Positions 52,361 through 61,325 are shown, counted from the first letter of the stretch. The stretch is 64,000 nt of DNA from Streptomyces bauhiniae (GCF_004784475.1 NZ_SRRT01000001.1:682001-746000), one strand, 5' to 3'. Program-made: numbers and translations. Notes: a model not told the origin generated them from the sequence alone.

Positions 52361-52969
52361 ATGCGCCCGCCCTACCTGCTGCTCGACGTCGACGGCGTCC
52401 TCATACCCTTCCCCGGCGCGGACGGCTCGACCCCGGCCACCCACACCCGTCACGAGGTCGTCCCCATCGGCCGCAGTGCCGACAACCCGGTGACCATCTG
52501 GCTCGACCCCGCCCACGGCCCCAAGCTCGCGGACGTGATCGGCACAGGACTGGTCACACCCGTCTGGTGCACCAGTTGGCGGCAGGACGCGGCCACCCTG
52601 ATCGGGCTCCTCCTCGGCCTCCCGCACCTGCCGTATGTCGATCTCCCGCGCCCGCAGATCACCACCAGCCACCCCAACGGCTACCTATGGAAGCGGGACT
52701 ACGTCGACGCCTGGCTGGGCAACGCCCCCGCTGTGTGGATCGACGACGACTTCACCGGGCTGGATCACGACTGGGCGTCGAAGCGAACCGCCCTCGGCGT
52801 CGCAACCCTGCTGATCCAGCCGGACCCACATGTCGGGATCGAGGATCGCCACCTGGCCGGGGCCAGGGCGTGGCTTGCGCACGGAACCGACCCCGGCTTG
52901 ACCAGCCTTCTTGCCCGAACGACGAAGACCGCACCCGGCCCCTCGGAGGGACCGGGTGCGGTCACATAG
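52361..52969 (+). CDS. HAD-like small protein at the island's right end
   Basis: A 202-residue protein beginning LLLDVDGVLIPFPG, the HAD motif I (DxDG), with VWCTSW as a likely motif II region and AVWIDDDFTGLDHDW as motif IV (DD). A clear motif III Lys is not certain. Such proteins are phosphatases or, in bacteria, small nucleotidases. TGGAGG lies five bases before the ATG. The last ~25 residues read into the right direct repeat (stop at 52967-52969), so the natural C-terminus may have been replaced when the element integrated. Confidence 0.75.
   Translation: MRPPYLLLDVDGVLIPFPGADGSTPATHTRHEVVPIGRSADNPVTIWLDPAHGPKLADVIGTGLVTPVWCTSWRQDAATLIGLLLGLPHLPYVDLPRPQITTSHPNGYLWKRDYVDAWLGNAPAVWIDDDFTGLDHDWASKRTALGVATLLIQPDPHVGIEDRHLAGARAWLAHGTDPGLTSLLARTTKTAPGPSEGPGAVT
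52928..52962 (-). terminator. sodN terminator hairpin
   Basis: ACCGCACCCGG (52928-52938) pairs with CCGGGTGCGGT (52952-52962), with an inner CCC/GGG extension. It lies 30 bases beyond the sodN stop. Its right arm is inside the direct repeat. Confidence 0.8.
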
Positions 52970-53011
52970 CCAGAAAAGCTGGACCCGAAGGATCAAGCCT
53001 TCTTGGTCTCC
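52949..53011. repeat. Right copy of 63-bp direct repeat (att-like site at sodN)
   Basis: Matches 45507-45569 with three substitutions. It covers the last six sodN codons including stop plus 40 bases of downstream DNA, so integration would restore the gene. Confidence 0.85.
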
Positions 53012-53388
53012 CAGAAGATCTTGTCGATCTGGGCGATGTAGTCCAGGGCCTTCTGGCCCGTCGCCGGGTCCGTGCTCGCCTTGGCGGCGGAGAGGGACTT
53101 GACGGCCTCGTTGATGAGGGTGTGCAGCTCGGGGTAGCTCTCGAAGTGCGGCGGCTTGAAGTAGTCGCTCCAGAGCACGTCCAGGTGGTGCTTGGCCAGC
53201 TCGGCGCGCTGCTCCTTGATCACCGTGGCACGGATCTGGAAGTGCAGGTCGTCGTTGGCGGCCATCTTCTCCTGGATGGCCTTCACCGACTCCGCCTCGA
53301 TGCGGGCCTGGGCGGGGTCGTACACACCGCAGGGCAGGTCGCAGTGGGCGCTGACCTTGACCTTGGGGGCAAACAGGCGGGAAAGCAT
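52993..53388 (-). CDS. sodN: Nickel superoxide dismutase
   Basis: A 131-residue precursor. Processing after MLSRLFAPKVKVSA exposes the nickel hook HCDLPCGVYDP, in which His1, Cys2 and Cys6 of the mature protein bind Ni. The rest is a four-helix bundle that forms a hexamer in the cytoplasm. The protease is encoded divergently next door. The 3' end carries the att-like repeat, yet the protein end (ETKKA) is unaltered, so the enzyme should be functional. Confidence 0.97.
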   Translation of the reverse strand: MLSRLFAPKVKVSAHCDLPCGVYDPAQARIEAESVKAIQEKMAANDDLHFQIRATVIKEQRAELAKHHLDVLWSDYFKPPHFESYPELHTLINEAVKSLSAAKASTDPATGQKALDYIAQIDKIFWETKKA

Positions 53389-53532
53389 GGAGCGTTCCTT
53401 CCTCGTGATCGTCTTCTCAGGTGGGACATTACTCCCTGAGGGACTGGTTTTCCCGAGTGCCCCCCAGGGCTTAGGACAAAAGTCCGGGGTCAGACTGAGA
53501 CTGTGGGGATACGGACCGGGGAGGTGCCGGGG

Positions 53533-53964
53533 ATGCCGGAGCTGTCGCAGGAGAGCGAGCGGGGCAGAGCGCTGCCGCCCTTCGGGCTCGCCGAGGTCAC
53601 GGGCCCCTCCATGGTGCCCACGCTGCACCACGGGGACCGCCTGCTGCTGCGGTACGGCGCTCCCGTCCGGCCGGGCGGGATCGTCGTCCTGCGCCACCCG
53701 TTCCAGCAGGATCTGCTGGTCGTCAAGCGTGCGGTGGAGCGGCGCGAGGGCGGCTGGTGGGTGCTCGGCGACAACCCGTACGCCGGCGGGGACAGCACCG
53801 ACTACGGGGTCGTGCCCGAGGAGCTGATCCTCGGGCGGGCCTGGCTGCGCTACCGCCCGCCGGCCGGCCGGCGCTCGCCGCTCGCGGTGGTGCGCTGGGC
53901 GCTCTCCGCGGCCAGACCGCTGCTGTCGGACCGGTCGGCGGCCAGGCGCTTCCGGGCGCGGTAG
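53533..53964 (+). CDS. sodX: Nickel-SOD maturation protease SodX (S26-like)
   Basis: A 143-residue signal-peptidase-like enzyme that removes the SodN propeptide. The Ser nucleophile is in EVTGPSMVPTL, and the general-base Lys in LLVVKRAVERR, followed by WVLGDNPYAGGDSTDYG, a standard S26 box. No membrane anchor is seen, matching a cytoplasmic substrate. ATG 53533 is preceded by GGAGG at eight bases. GTG ten codons upstream is possible. The last 115 bases overlap the convergent CGNR gene. Confidence 0.92.
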   Translation: MPELSQESERGRALPPFGLAEVTGPSMVPTLHHGDRLLLRYGAPVRPGGIVVLRHPFQQDLLVVKRAVERREGGWWVLGDNPYAGGDSTDYGVVPEELILGRAWLRYRPPAGRRSPLAVVRWALSAARPLLSDRSAARRFRAR

Positions 53965-54497
53965 GCGGCGACGTTGGCGCGGGTCGCGCAGCGGTCGGAG
54001 CAGTAGCGGCGGGAGCGGTTGGTGGAGGTGTCCAGGTAGGCGTTCCGGCAGGGGGCGGCCTCGCACAGGCCCAGCCGGTCGACGCCGTACTCGGTCAGAT
54101 GGAACGCCAGCCCCATCGCGGCGATGGCCGCGTAGCCCGCGGTCGCGTTCGACGGGTGATCGGCCAGGTGCATGTGCCACAGCGGGCGGCCGTCGTCGTC
54201 GCGGAAGTCGTGGCCGGAGATCTGCGGGCTGACCGGGAACTCCAGCAGCAGGGAGTTCAGCAGGTCGACGGCGAGCGTCTCGTCCCCCTCGTCCGCCGCC
54301 TCGAACACCGCGCGCAGCCTGCCGCGGACCGAACGGAAGCGGGTGACATCGGCGTCGGTGGCGCGGCGGGCCGCCGACGCGTTCACGCCGAAGAGTTCGC
54401 GTACGGCCTCCACCGAGGTCAGGGAATCCTTGCCCTGGCCCGGCTCCTCGCTGTTGACGAGGCGTACGGCGTAGTCCGAGTAATGGGCCAGTTCCAC
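53850..54497 (-). CDS. CGNR zinc-finger (ABATE-domain) protein
   Basis: A 215-residue putative regulator. The N-terminal ~130 residues form the ABATE-like helical domain (MELAHYSDYAVRLVNSEEP, RGRLRAVFEAADEGDE), and the C-terminus has the CGNR-type zinc finger LGLCEAAPCRNAYLDTSTNRSRRYCSDRCATRANVAAYRARKR-like region with four Cys at about 144-174. Genes of this family are probably stress regulators. The final 35 residues are encoded antisense to the sodX end, so a shorter natural protein is possible. Confidence 0.87.
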   Translation of the reverse strand: MELAHYSDYAVRLVNSEEPGQGKDSLTSVEAVRELFGVNASAARRATDADVTRFRSVRGRLRAVFEAADEGDETLAVDLLNSLLLEFPVSPQISGHDFRDDDGRPLWHMHLADHPSNATAGYAAIAAMGLAFHLTEYGVDRLGLCEAAPCRNAYLDTSTNRSRRYCSDRCATRANVAAYRARKRLAADRSDSSGLAAESAQRTTASGERRPAGGR

Positions 54498-54598
54498 TTG
54501 TAGTCCTTACGGGGGCGCTCTATGGTCGTGTCTGCGGTCGGGTAATGGCCGGGCGCACTTCCAGGGTATTACGCGTGCGCGGAAGGGGATGGGGAAGC

Positions 54599-55360
54599 GT
54601 GACCACCATAGGTACGGGGACGGACTGGGCCGCCTGGCAGGAGAGCTGGGACCGGCAGCAGGAGTGGTACATGCCCGACCGCGAGGAGCGGTTCCGGGTC
54701 ATGCTCGACATGGTGGAGGCGTTCGCCGGTACGGCTCCGCGCGTGCTCGACCTCGCCTGCGGTACGGGCACGATCACCGCGCGGCTGCTGGCGCGGTTCC
54801 CGGAGGCGATCAGTACCGGGGTCGACCTCGATCCGGCCCTGCTCGCCATCGCGCGCGGCACCTTCGCGGGGGACGAGCGGGTCACGTTCGTCGAGGCCGA
54901 CCTCAAGGACGCGGACTGGCCGGCGGCGCTGCCGTACGACTCCTACGACGCGGTGCTCACGGCCACTGCCCTGCACTGGCTGCACACCGAGCCGCTCACC
55001 GTGCTGTACGGGCAGCTCGCGGGGCTGGTGCGGGAGGGCGGGGTGTTCATGAACGCCGATCACATGACCGACGGGTCCACGCCCCGGATCAACGCCGCCG
55101 AACGCGCCCAGCGGCACGCCCAGATGGAACGGGCCAAGCGGGACGGGGCGCTCGACTGGGCCGAGTGGTGGCAGCTCGCCGCCCAGGACCCGGTCCTCGC
55201 CGGGCCCACCGCCCGCCGCTTCGAGATCTACGGCGAACACGCCGACGGCGACACCCCGTCCGCCGCCTGGCACGCCTCCGCCCTCCGCGAGAAGGGCTTC
55301 GCCGAGGCCCGCCCGGTGTGGTGCTCGCCCTCGGACACGCTGCTGCTGGCGCTGAAGTGA
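54599..55360 (+). CDS. Class I SAM-dependent methyltransferase
   Basis: A 253-residue protein. SAM motif I is VLDLACGTGTITARLL (residues ~47-62), motif II GVDLDPALLAIARG, then FVEADLKDADWP and VLTATALHWLH, as in small-molecule methyltransferases. A tryptophan-rich N-terminus (WAAWQESWDRQQEWYMPD) likely caps the substrate site. GTG 54599 has GGGGAAG upstream. An 18-residue extension to ATG 54545 is Arg-rich and not accepted. Substrate unknown. It is divergent from the CGNR gene across ~100 bases. Confidence 0.85.
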   Translation: MTTIGTGTDWAAWQESWDRQQEWYMPDREERFRVMLDMVEAFAGTAPRVLDLACGTGTITARLLARFPEAISTGVDLDPALLAIARGTFAGDERVTFVEADLKDADWPAALPYDSYDAVLTATALHWLHTEPLTVLYGQLAGLVREGGVFMNADHMTDGSTPRINAAERAQRHAQMERAKRDGALDWAEWWQLAAQDPVLAGPTARRFEIYGEHADGDTPSAAWHASALREKGFAEARPVWCSPSDTLLLALK

Positions 55361-55367
55361 CACACGG

Positions 55368-55405
55368 CCGAGGGGCGGTACGGGGTGTCCCGTACCGCCC
55401 CTCGG
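55368..55405. terminator. Bidirectional terminator, methyltransferase/ABC operon
   Basis: Perfect 17-bp stem CCGAGGGGCGGTACGGG with its complement around a GTGT loop, in the 59-base gap between convergent genes. Confidence 0.9.
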
Positions 55406-55419
55406 TCTGTCCGTGACGC

Positions 55420-56220
55420 CTACAGCACCTTCGACAGGAACGACTGGGTGCGTTCGTGCTGGGGGTTGGTGAGGACGTCCCGGGGGTGGCCGGACTCGAC
55501 CACGACGCCGTCGTCCATGAAGACGAGCGAGTCACCGACCTCGCGGGCGAAGCCCATCTCGTGGGTCACGACGATCATCGTCATGCCGTCCTCGGCCAGG
55601 TCCCGCATCACGTCCAGGACCTCGCCGACCAGCTCCGGGTCGAGCGCCGACGTGGGCTCGTCGAAGAGCATCAGCTTGGGCTGCATCGCCAGGGCGCGGG
55701 CGATGGCGACGCGCTGCTGCTGGCCGCCGGAGAGCTGGGCCGGGTAGTGGCCGGTGCGGTCACCGAGGCCGACCCGGTCCAGCAGCCGCTGGGCACGCTC
55801 GCGGGCCACGGCCCTGGTCTCGCCCTTGACCCGGATGGGGGCCTCGACCACGTTCTCCAGCGCGGTCATGTGCGGGAAGAGGTTGAAGCGCTGGAACACC
55901 ATGCCGATGTCCCGCCGCTGCGCCGCGACCTCCTTCTCCCGCAGCTCGTGGAGCTTGTCGCCCTTCTGCCGGTAGCCGACGAGATCGCCGTCCACCCACA
56001 GCCGGCCGGCGCTGATCTTCTCCAGGTGGTTGATGCACCGCAGGAAGGTGGACTTGCCGGAACCGGACGGGCCGATCAGGCAGAACACCTCACGCGGATT
56101 CACCTCGAGGTCGATGCCCTTGAGGATGTGCGCGAGACCGAAGGACTTGTGCACGCCCTCGGCCCGGACCATCGGCTGTCCGCTGGTGCTCTGAACGATG
56201 TCTTTGGACAGCTTGCTCAT
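55420..56220 (-). CDS. Polar amino acid ABC transporter, ATP-binding protein
   Basis: A 266-residue ATPase of the GlnQ/HisP type. Walker [20 protein letters not shown]-loop [16 protein letters not shown], signature [15 protein letters not shown], Walker [15 protein letters not shown] and the His switch [10 protein letters not shown] are all intact. It is the last of three genes transcribed leftward, its start overlapping the permease stop. Substrate by family would be glutamate/glutamine or other polar amino acids. Confidence 0.93.
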   Translation of the reverse strand: MSKLSKDIVQSTSGQPMVRAEGVHKSFGLAHILKGIDLEVNPREVFCLIGPSGSGKSTFLRCINHLEKISAGRLWVDGDLVGYRQKGDKLHELREKEVAAQRRDIGMVFQRFNLFPHMTALENVVEAPIRVKGETRAVARERAQRLLDRVGLGDRTGHYPAQLSGGQQQRVAIARALAMQPKLMLFDEPTSALDPELVGEVLDVMRDLAEDGMTMIVVTHEMGFAREVGDSLVFMDDGVVVESGHPRDVLTNPQHERTQSFLSKVL

Positions 56221-57146
56221 CGGGCCACCTCCGGGCGGCGGAACGAACCGAACAGTCGGAGGTTCTTCTTCAGACGCTGGAACGGGGTCGGCGGCAGGTT
56301 GCGCGTCGAGCCGCGGGCGTAACGGCGCTCCAGGTAGTACTGGCCGACGCTGAAGAAGCTCGTGAGGATCAAGTACCAGATGGAGGCGACGAAATACATC
56401 TCAACCACGGCCAGGGAAGTGCTGGAGATGTCCGTGGAGCGCTTGATGACTTCGTTGAACTGCACCGCGTACGCCAGCGACGACGTCTTCAGCATGTTGA
56501 TGAACTCGTTGCCGGTCGGCGGGACGATCACCCGCATCGCCTGTGGCAGGACCACCCGGCGCAGTGTCTGACCACGGGTCATGCCCAGGGCGTTGGACGC
56601 CTCGGTCTGGCCCTCGTCCACCGACTGGATACCGGCGCGGACGATCTCCGACATGTACGCGGCCTCGTTCAGGCCGAGGCCCAGCAGGGCGGCCAGGAAC
56701 GGGGTCATCACCTGGTTCATCTCGTCCTTGTAGAACCCCAGGTTGAGGATGGGGAACACGAGGGCGATGTTGTACCAGATCAGCAACTGCACCAGCACCG
56801 GGGTGCCGCGGAAGAGCCAGATGTACAGCCAGGCGACCGTGCTGGTGACGGGGTTGGACGACATCCGCATCACCGCGAGGGTGATGCCGAGGACGAGGCC
56901 CAGGAGCATCGCCAGCACCGAGATGTACAGCGTGTGCCAGACGCCGGACAGGATGGTGCCGTCCGTCAGGTAGTCGGGGATGACGCCGTAGTTGATGTTC
57001 GCGTTGGAGAAGGCGAGGCCGATCAGCACCAGGACGGCGATGACGGCCGCACCGGCCACCCAGCGGCCGTAGTGGCGCACCGGTACGGCCTTGATCTGCT
57101 CCGGCGGTACCGACGGCGCCGGAGTCTTGTCGAGCGTAGGAGTCAC
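56217..57146 (-). CDS. Polar amino acid ABC transporter, permease
   Basis: A 309-residue HisMQ-type permease with about five to six helices. The cytoplasmic docking loop is [29 protein letters not shown] near residue 195. [21 protein letters not shown] just before it is the usual lead-in. A single permease gene implies a homodimer. Translationally coupled to the ATPase (ATGA overlap). Confidence 0.92.
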   Translation of the reverse strand: MTPTLDKTPAPSVPPEQIKAVPVRHYGRWVAGAAVIAVLVLIGLAFSNANINYGVIPDYLTDGTILSGVWHTLYISVLAMLLGLVLGITLAVMRMSSNPVTSTVAWLYIWLFRGTPVLVQLLIWYNIALVFPILNLGFYKDEMNQVMTPFLAALLGLGLNEAAYMSEIVRAGIQSVDEGQTEASNALGMTRGQTLRRVVLPQAMRVIVPPTGNEFINMLKTSSLAYAVQFNEVIKRSTDISSTSLAVVEMYFVASIWYLILTSFFSVGQYYLERRYARGSTRNLPPTPFQRLKKNLRLFGSFRRPEVAR

Positions 57147-57177
57147 GGGGACGGCCCTTCAGTCTTGCCGGAGCTGC

Positions 57178-58128
57178 TCAGGAGCCGCCGTTGATCTTCG
57201 CCTCGGTGACCGCGCCCTGCTTGACGTTCCACTTCTCGAGGATCTTCGCGTACTCGCCGTTCTTGATGATGGCGTTCACGGCGGCCTGGATCGCGTCGCG
57301 GAGCTGGGTGTTCTTCTTGCTGACCGCGATGCCGTACGGGCCGGCCTCGATCTGGTCGCCGACGACCTCGAAGTCCTTGCCGCCACCGGAGGTCTTGGCG
57401 TTGTAGGCCGCGACGGGGAAGTCGTTCAGGTCGGCGACGGAGGCACCCTGCTTGAGGCGGAGCAGCGCCTCCGGGTCGGTGTCGAAGGTCTGGAGGGTGA
57501 AGGGCTTCTTGCCGTCCTTCTTGCACTTGGCGTTCTGCGCCTTGGCGATGCCCTCGGAGGTGGTGCCGCGCTGCAGGGCCACGACCTTGCCGCACAGGTC
57601 GTCCAGGGTCTTGATGCCCTTCGGGTTGCCCTTCTGGACCAGGATCGAGGTGCCGGCGGTGAAGTAGTCGACGAAGTCGACGCCGGTGCCGGCCTTCTTC
57701 CCCGTGTCGGAGTCGATGCCGTTCTGGCGGTCCTTCGTGTCGTTCATCGCGGACATGATCGCCTGGGAGCGGCCGCTCTGGAGCCCCACGATGAGCTGGT
57801 CGAACTTGCCGTTCTGGAACTGGAACTCGACACCGAGCTGCTTGCCGAGAGCGGCCGCGATGTCGGGGTCGATACCGACCGCCTTGCCGCCCTCCATGTA
57901 CTCGACCGGCGGGTAGGCGATGTCCGAGCCCACCTTGATGACGCCCGACTTCTTGATGTCGGCCGGGAGCTTGGCGGCGAGCGGGGCGTCGGTGGACGAG
58001 CCGGAGCCTGTGGCCTTGTCCGTCTGGTCGCCGCAGCCGGTGAGGAGCAGGGTGCCTGCGACCGCGATCGCACCGGCCGCTGCGATCCGGGACCGTGCGG
58101 TCGTACGACGGGTGGAGCTTGCGGTCAT
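57178..58128 (-). CDS. Polar amino acid ABC transporter, substrate-binding lipoprotein
   Basis: A 316-residue solute-binding protein of family 3. The signal peptide has an Arg-rich start, hydrophobic core AIAVAGTLLLTG and lipobox LLTGC with Cys32. The mature part carries SGVIKVGSDIAYPPVEYMEGGKAVGIDPDIAAALG, the family signature region, and TSEGIAKAQNAK. GGAGG eight bases before ATG 58128 was preferred over a start 19 codons upstream. Two extra Cys (DDLCGK, NAKCKK) may form a disulfide. First gene of the operon, 31 bases from the permease. Confidence 0.92.
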   Translation of the reverse strand: MTASSTRRTTARSRIAAAGAIAVAGTLLLTGCGDQTDKATGSGSSTDAPLAAKLPADIKKSGVIKVGSDIAYPPVEYMEGGKAVGIDPDIAAALGKQLGVEFQFQNGKFDQLIVGLQSGRSQAIMSAMNDTKDRQNGIDSDTGKKAGTGVDFVDYFTAGTSILVQKGNPKGIKTLDDLCGKVVALQRGTTSEGIAKAQNAKCKKDGKKPFTLQTFDTDPEALLRLKQGASVADLNDFPVAAYNAKTSGGGKDFEVVGDQIEAGPYGIAVSKKNTQLRDAIQAAVNAIIKNGEYAKILEKWNVKQGAVTEAKINGGS

Positions 58129-58681
58129 CGTGGTTCCTCCGGCGGATGGGAAGAGAAGACGTACCGATGGGGTCGACGAGAACACACACCTTCGGGTGCC
58201 GCGACCTCGTGGGTTTACGGCATCCTGCCATTCGGACTAGGCCATTCAGGGCCGTCACAATGTCAAAATCGGATAACGGGTGACCGAGAACCGCATCAGG
58301 TCGGTACATCCGCGCTCCATTCCCACCGGATGATCTGCGGAAATACGGTGTTCACACCGGAAGATCCGTAGGGGGTCTCACGATCCGGACGGCCGGTGTG
58401 CGGTGATTCGGGGGATTCGCGGGGCGGTTGAGGTTCCTCTGAGGTGCGCCCGTTACCCCTCCGCGCGACATGTGACCTTGCGCCTAATGGACTCGTGGTC
58501 CGCCCCTCCGTCCGGTATGAAGGTTCTTTACACCCCTCATCCGGGGCTCAGGGCGCGTGTGCGGCGCGCCCGTCGCGTATGTGCTCGTACGTATCCGTCA
58601 ATCGAGCCGTGCGCGGTGCCCGCCCACTCCTCACCCGGAGTGGTCGACCCTCAACCATGCATACCTAAGGGGTAAGACAAA
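58129..58681. other. 553-base divergent intergenic region
   Basis: No gene accepted, since forward frames at 58.4-58.7 kb have weak codon bias. For the leftward ABC operon, reverse-strand TTGACA (58261-58266) with CCTAGT (58236-58241, 19-base spacing) is a plausible promoter. For the rightward malic enzyme gene, no single promoter stands out, although TTTACA near 58528 and CATACC near 58660 are candidates. AT content is locally higher than in coding DNA. Confidence 0.5.
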
Positions 58682-59905
58682 GTGGCAGCGGAGATCGTCA
58701 ATCCTCGCAGCGACAGTGGTGCCGGACCGGAGGGCGGGGCCGAGCCCCTGGACTCCTTCGACCCCGCTTTCGCGCTGCACCGCGGCGGCAAGATGGCCGT
58801 GCGGGCCACCGTGCCGATCCGGGACACGGAAGACCTTTCCCTCGCGTACACCCCCGGCGTCGCGCGCGTGTGCACCGCGATCGCGGAAACGCCGGAGCTG
58901 GTCAACGACTACACCTGGAAGTCCTCGGTCGTCGCCGTCGTCACCGACGGCACGGCCGTGCTCGGTCTCGGGGACATCGGTCCCGAGGCGTCCCTCCCCG
59001 TGATGGAGGGCAAGGCGATCCTGTTCAAGCAGTTCGGCGGGGTCGACGCGGTGCCGATCGCCCTCGACTGCACCGGAGTCGACGAGATCGTGGAGACCGT
59101 CGTCCGGCTCGCCCCCTCCTTCGGCGGGGTGAACCTGGAGGACATCTCCGCGCCGCGCTGCTTCGAGATCGAGCGGCGCCTGCAGGAGCGGCTGGACATC
59201 CCGGTCTTCCACGACGACCAGCACGGCACCGCCGTCGTCACGCTGGCCGCGCTGCGCAACGCCGCCCGGCTCAGCGGGCGGGACATCGGGCAGCTCCGCG
59301 TCGTCATCTCCGGGGCCGGGGCGGCCGGGGTCGCCATCGCCCGGATGCTGATCGAGGCCGGCATCGGGGACGTGGCGGTCGCCGACCGCAAGGGCGTCGT
59401 CTCCGCGGACCGGACCGATCTGACCGACGTCAAGCGGGAGTTGGCCTCCTTCACCAACAAGGCGAAGCTCACCGGCACGCTGGAGGACGCGCTGGCCGGG
59501 GCCGATGTGTTCGTCGGTGTCTCCGGTGGCACGGTCTCCGAGGAGGCGGTCGCCTCCATGGCGAAGGGCGCCTTCGTCTTCGCCATGGCCAACCCGAACC
59601 CCGAGGTGCACCCGGAGGTCGCGCACAAGTACGCGGCCGTCGTCGCCACCGGGCGCTCGGACTTCCCCAACCAGATCAACAACGTGCTCGCCTTCCCCGG
59701 CATCTTCGCCGGTGCGCTCCAGGTGCGGGCCTCCCGGATCACCGAGGGCATGAAGATCGCCGCCGCCGAGGCGCTCGCCGCCGTCGTCGGCGACGACCTC
59801 TCCGCCGACTACGTGATCCCCTCCCCGTTCGACGAGCGCGTCGCCCCCGCGGTCACGGCCGCCGTCGCGGCCGCGGCCCGCGCGGAGGGCGTCGCCCGAC
59901 GCTGA
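58682..59905 (+). CDS. Malic enzyme (oxaloacetate-decarboxylating)
   Basis: Converts malate to pyruvate, CO2 and NAD(P)H. The 407-residue short bacterial form lacks a fused phosphotransacetylase domain. Motifs: [13 protein letters not shown] near residue 53 (catalytic Tyr), [17 protein letters not shown] with the active Lys, FHDDQHGTA with metal-binding Asp, and the nucleotide loop [16 protein letters not shown]. The S. coelicolor gene at this place was reported NADP-linked, but cofactor is not read safely here. GTG start, AAGGGG nine bases upstream. Confidence 0.93.
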   Translation: MAAEIVNPRSDSGAGPEGGAEPLDSFDPAFALHRGGKMAVRATVPIRDTEDLSLAYTPGVARVCTAIAETPELVNDYTWKSSVVAVVTDGTAVLGLGDIGPEASLPVMEGKAILFKQFGGVDAVPIALDCTGVDEIVETVVRLAPSFGGVNLEDISAPRCFEIERRLQERLDIPVFHDDQHGTAVVTLAALRNAARLSGRDIGQLRVVISGAGAAGVAIARMLIEAGIGDVAVADRKGVVSADRTDLTDVKRELASFTNKAKLTGTLEDALAGADVFVGVSGGTVSEEAVASMAKGAFVFAMANPNPEVHPEVAHKYAAVVATGRSDFPNQINNVLAFPGIFAGALQVRASRITEGMKIAAAEALAAVVGDDLSADYVIPSPFDERVAPAVTAAVAAAARAEGVARR

Positions 59906-59931
59906 GCCTGCGCGCAGCGTTCACCGGAAAC

Positions 59932-59957
59932 GGCCTCGCCCCTTGGGGGGCGGGGCC
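59932..59957. terminator. Terminator after malic enzyme
   Basis: GGCCTCGCCCC (59932-59942) pairs with GGGGCGGGGCC (59947-59957) with one G-U pair and loop TTGG. Confidence 0.7.
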
Positions 59958-60252
59958 GTTCGTGCTGTGTGGGGGCCGGCCTGAAGGGTGCGGGGTGTCG
60001 GCGCCCGGCGCCGGCTGGGGGTGTGGTGTTCGTGGGCGGGCTGGGGAGCGTTGGTCGGGCGGGAGTGACGTGCTCGTGCAGCGTCCTCGACCGAGGGACA
60101 GTGCGGTGTCTGGGGAGTGGGTCGGAGGCTGAGCCGGCCGGGTGCGGGGGCGTCGTCGTTCCGCGCCGGTTCGGTGGGGCGGTGTGCAAGAGGGTGTGTG
60201 TCACACCGGTGGGCGGTTCCGTCCGGGCGGGGTGGAATCTATCGTCGACGGC
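59958..60252. other. Intergenic region before the MDR oxidoreductase
   Basis: Together with the terminator it forms a 347-base gap. The forward strand is strikingly G/T-rich, with no good reading frame. TATCGT at 60240-60245 lies seven bases before the next ATG and may be a -10 of a leaderless or near-leaderless message. Confidence 0.45.
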
Positions 60253-61218
60253 ATGTTCGCCGCCTATGCCGCCCGGATCGACCGTGATCAGCCGCTCTCC
60301 GGCCTGGAGTTGGGGGAGCGTCCGGCCCCCGAGGCCCGGCCGGGCTGGAGCACCGTCGACGTCCGCGCCGCCTCCCTCAACCATCACGACCTCTGGTCCC
60401 TGCGGGGCGTCGGGCTCCCCGAGGACCGGCTGCCGATGATCCTCGGCTGTGACGCCGCCGGGATCGACGAGGACGGCAACGAGGTCGTCCTGCACTCCGT
60501 CATCGGCCAGAGCGGCCACGGGGTCGGCCCCCGCGAGCCCCGCTCCATCCTCACCGAGCGCTACCAGGGCACCTTCGCCGAACAGGTCGCCGTGCCCACC
60601 TGGAACGTGCTGCCCAAGCCGAAGGAACTCTCCTTCGCCGAGGCCGCCTGTCTGCCCACCGCCTGGCTGACCGCATACCGGATGCTCTTCACCAACGCCG
60701 GGGTACGGCCCGGTGACTCGGTGCTGGTGCAGGGCGCGGGCGGGGGTGTCGCCACGGCCGCGATCGTGCTCGGCCGGGCCGCCGGGCTGCGGGTCTTCGC
60801 CACCAGCCGGGACGAGGCCAAGCGGAAGCGGGCGCTGGAACTGGGCGCCGTCGAGGCAGTGGAGCCGGGGGCGCGGCTGCCGCAGCGGGTGGACGCCGTC
60901 ATCGAGACCGTCGGCGCCGCGACCTGGTCGCACTCCATCAAGTCCCTCCGCCCCGGCGGCACCGTCGTGATCTCCGGCGCCACCAGCGGCGACCGCCCCT
61001 CGCACGCCGAGCTGACCCGGATCTTCTTCCTTGAACTGAAGGTCGTCGGCTCCACCATGGGCACCAAGGACGAGCTGGAGGACCTGCTCGCCTTCTGCGC
61101 CACGACCGGCGTACGTCCCGTCATCGACGAGATCCTCCCGCTGGACCGCGCCCGCGAGGGCTTCGAACGGCTGGAGTCCGGCGAGCACTTCGGGAAGATC
61201 GTGCTCAGCAACTCCTGA
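60253..61218 (+). CDS. Zinc-binding-dehydrogenase-family (MDR) oxidoreductase
   Basis: A 321-residue medium-chain dehydrogenase/reductase. The substrate domain has VRAASLNHHDLWSLRGVGLP and LGCDAAGIDEDG. The nucleotide fold has VLVQGAGGGVATAAIVLGRAAG, and LRPGGTVVISGATSG later. The four-Cys structural zinc lobe of alcohol dehydrogenases is absent, so it is closer to quinone-oxidoreductase-like enzymes. Substrate unknown. ATG 60253 (MFAAYAARIDR) fits the family. The upstream extension is Gly/Arg noise. Confidence 0.88.
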   Translation: MFAAYAARIDRDQPLSGLELGERPAPEARPGWSTVDVRAASLNHHDLWSLRGVGLPEDRLPMILGCDAAGIDEDGNEVVLHSVIGQSGHGVGPREPRSILTERYQGTFAEQVAVPTWNVLPKPKELSFAEAACLPTAWLTAYRMLFTNAGVRPGDSVLVQGAGGGVATAAIVLGRAAGLRVFATSRDEAKRKRALELGAVEAVEPGARLPQRVDAVIETVGAATWSHSIKSLRPGGTVVISGATSGDRPSHAELTRIFFLELKVVGSTMGTKDELEDLLAFCATTGVRPVIDEILPLDRAREGFERLESGEHFGKIVLSNS

Positions 61219-61235
61219 AATTCGTATGGCGAGTC

Positions 61236-61265
61236 GGCGGGTCCGGGGTGTCGGGCCCGCCTTTT
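61236..61265 (+). terminator. Terminator after MDR gene
   Basis: GGCGGGTCC pairs with GGGCCCGCC (one G-U pair) followed directly by TTTT. Confidence 0.8.
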
Positions 61266-61277
61266 CGCGCCCCTTCA

Positions 61278-61323
61278 TGTCAACCAGGGTTGACATCCCG
61301 AGCGATGTCAACCTAGGTTGACA
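61278..61323. promoter_or_regulatory. Twin 18-bp palindromes overlapping a leaderless promoter
   Basis: Two near-identical palindromes, TGTCAACC-AG-GGTTGACA (61278-61295) and TGTCAACC-TA-GGTTGACA (61306-61323), have centres 28 bp apart. The right arm of the first supplies a perfect -35 TTGACA (61290-61295). TAGGTT (61314-61319) inside the second is the -10 at 18-base spacing. Six bases later is the ATG of the HTH gene, so a bound regulator would cover the whole promoter. Confidence 0.8.
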
Positions 61324-61325
61324 TC

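Larger units (their letters stand above)
45570..52948. mobile_element. Integrated island at sodN (integrase lost)
   Basis: About 7.4 kb lie between the two att-like repeats. Content is variable-type: a low-GC DUF262 gene, NUDIX, XRE-TPR, an unknown protein, a kinase-like protein, a broken methyltransferase and a HAD-like protein. No intact integrase, excisionase, replication or transfer gene is visible inside, so the element is presumably immobile. The integrase remnant just left of the left repeat and an Asp-Arg-Thr-Arg stub near the right repeat suggest more than one insertion at the same site. Confidence 0.75.

Noticed and set aside
58403..58675. Small forward frames upstream of malic enzyme
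   Set aside because: Weak third-position bias, two overlapping frames of equal length and no Shine-Dalgarno. Treated as promoter DNA.
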